Under the pieces are notes generated by a model. The model searched no databases, was not told the DNA's origin, and worked only from the letters and a program-made list of their open reading frames with translations. Positions 63,448 through 64,000 of a DNA stretch of 64,000 nucleotides are shown here, in pieces (the first letter of the stretch is position 1; each line of letters starts with the position of its first letter). The stretch is from Mycobacterium sp. Root265 (GTDB lineage: Bacteria; Actinomycetota; Actinomycetes; Mycobacteriales; Mycobacteriaceae), in assembly GCF_001428895.1 (NCBI RefSeq), contig NZ_LMJA01000004.1:164089-228088 (forward strand). Direction: 5' to 3'. The translations under genes were made by a program, and so were the position numbers.

Positions 63448-64000
63448 GGCAACACCAGACCGCCACCGAGTATCTCGATGCGAACCTTCGCGGATTCCCC
63501 GGGTGGTGAGATGCTGTGCTGGCGCACGGTGATCGGTGGGGTGTCACCGCCGGCGTCGATGGTGAGCAGCACATCGTGGCCGAGGAACTCGGTGGCCACC
63601 ACGGTGCCGATCCCGGGCTCCAGTTCCGTTCCGGCATCGGTGATCTCGACGGCGACCAGCTGTTCGGGCCGCAACATCAAGGTGGCCGGACCGTCGGGCG
63701 CCGGTACGGCCAGCGGAATCCGGCCCAGCACGCATTCGGCGGATCCGGCACGCACCGTGCAGGAAAGGAACACGCAATCGCCCAGGAACTCGGCGGTGAA
63801 CCGGTCAGCCGGCGTGCGGTAGACCTGTTGGGGCGTACCGACAGCGGTGAACCGGCCGTCGCGCATGACGGCGACCTGATCGGCGATCGACAACGCCTCG
63901 CCCTGATCGTGGGTCACCAGCAGGGTGGTGACACCGGCGTCGTTGAGGACCTTGGTGACCGCCTTGCGGGTCGCGGCGCGCAGCCCGGTATCGAGTGCGG
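63444..64000 (-). CDS. ABC transporter ATP-binding protein with TOBE domain, partial
   Basis: C-terminal part of an ABC ATPase; the start and Walker A lie beyond the window. Visible from the window edge are the D-loop region ALDTGLRAATRKAV, the H-loop TTLLVTHDQGEAL, the DGRFTAVGTPQQVYRTPAD segment and a C-terminal TOBE-like beta domain (LMLRPEQLVAVEI). This is the MalK/PotA/FbpC type that energises uptake of polyamines, iron, sulfate or similar. Its stop overlaps the adenylation fusion start, so they share an operon. Confidence 0.88.
   Translation of the reverse strand, partial: ALDTGLRAATRKAVTKVLNDAGVTTLLVTHDQGEALSIADQVAVMRDGRFTAVGTPQQVYRTPADRFTAEFLGDCVFLSCTVRAGSAECVLGRIPLAVPAPDGPATLMLRPEQLVAVEITDAGTELEPGIGTVVATEFLGHDVLLTIDAGGDTPPITVRQHSISPPGESAKVRIEILGGGLVLP

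Overview
The window is high-GC actinobacterial DNA, almost certainly from a rapidly growing Mycolicibacterium/Mycobacterium. The evidence is conserved gene order: pyc-rsmD-coaD, sepIVA, DUF177-rnc-mutM-OsmC-acyP-smc, ftsY-amt-glnB-glnD-ffh, and rpsP-khpA-rimM-trmD-lppW-rplS-lepB-rnhB-DUF2469. This matches, from memory, the M. tuberculosis Rv2967c-Rv2901c backbone. Type VII secretion-type proteins, an EF-hand-free but lipobox- and Tat-rich exported set, and many leaderless TANNNT promoters fit the same group. No rRNA, tRNA, CRISPR or insertion sequence was recognised.

Layout. 1-2644: end of pyruvate carboxylase (with an apparent short deletion and frameshift), rsmD, coaD, sepIVA. 2711-9346 (minus strand): a five-gene accessory operon with alkanesulfonate monooxygenase (SsuD), a cupin, TMAO demethylase (Tdm), trimethylamine monooxygenase (Tmm) and an SfnB-type acyl-CoA dehydrogenase-like oxidoreductase; together they suggest scavenging of N, C and S from methylated amines and organosulfur compounds. 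9544-16663: DUF177, rnc, mutM, OsmC, acyP, smc. 16735-26207: an accessory block inserted between smc and ftsY, holding type VII secretion-related proteins (partly in unusually low-GC DNA), an orphan heme-copper-oxidase subunit III/IV pair, a frameshifted DUF222-HNH protein, and type 2 IPP isomerase with a methyltransferase. 26239-36983: ftsY, amt, glnB, glnD, a molybdopterin oxidoreductase with a clear palindromic operator, ffh, and an amidohydrolase. 36985-45787: a diflavin reductase with an iron-box-like site, two tandem D,D-carboxypeptidases, and the three-gene NAGGN osmolyte cluster (asnO, ngs, M42 peptidase). 45978-51455: ribosome and secretion housekeeping genes. 51755-57578: a tightly overlapping operon around poly-gamma-glutamate synthase-like CapB/CapC. 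57585-64000: dienelactone hydrolase, an unknown protein, CoA-transferase, TesB-like thioesterase, a large adenylation-PCP-acyltransferase fusion, and the end of an ABC transporter ATPase.

The best candidate for an undescribed system is 51755-57578. A 33-codon ORF is translationally coupled to a four-TM double-sensor-like protein, which is coupled to CapB-like ligase and CapC-like membrane protein. These are followed by a membrane-anchored NlpC/P60-like protein whose catalytic Cys position is Ala, and by a Tat/lipoprotein that may be a zinc hydrolase. No CapA/PgsA homologue is present, so this may be a divergent gamma-linked polyglutamate (or related polymer) envelope system in a mycobacterium. 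Second-rank candidates are the methylamine/organosulfur operon and the adenylation-PCP-acyltransferase fusion.
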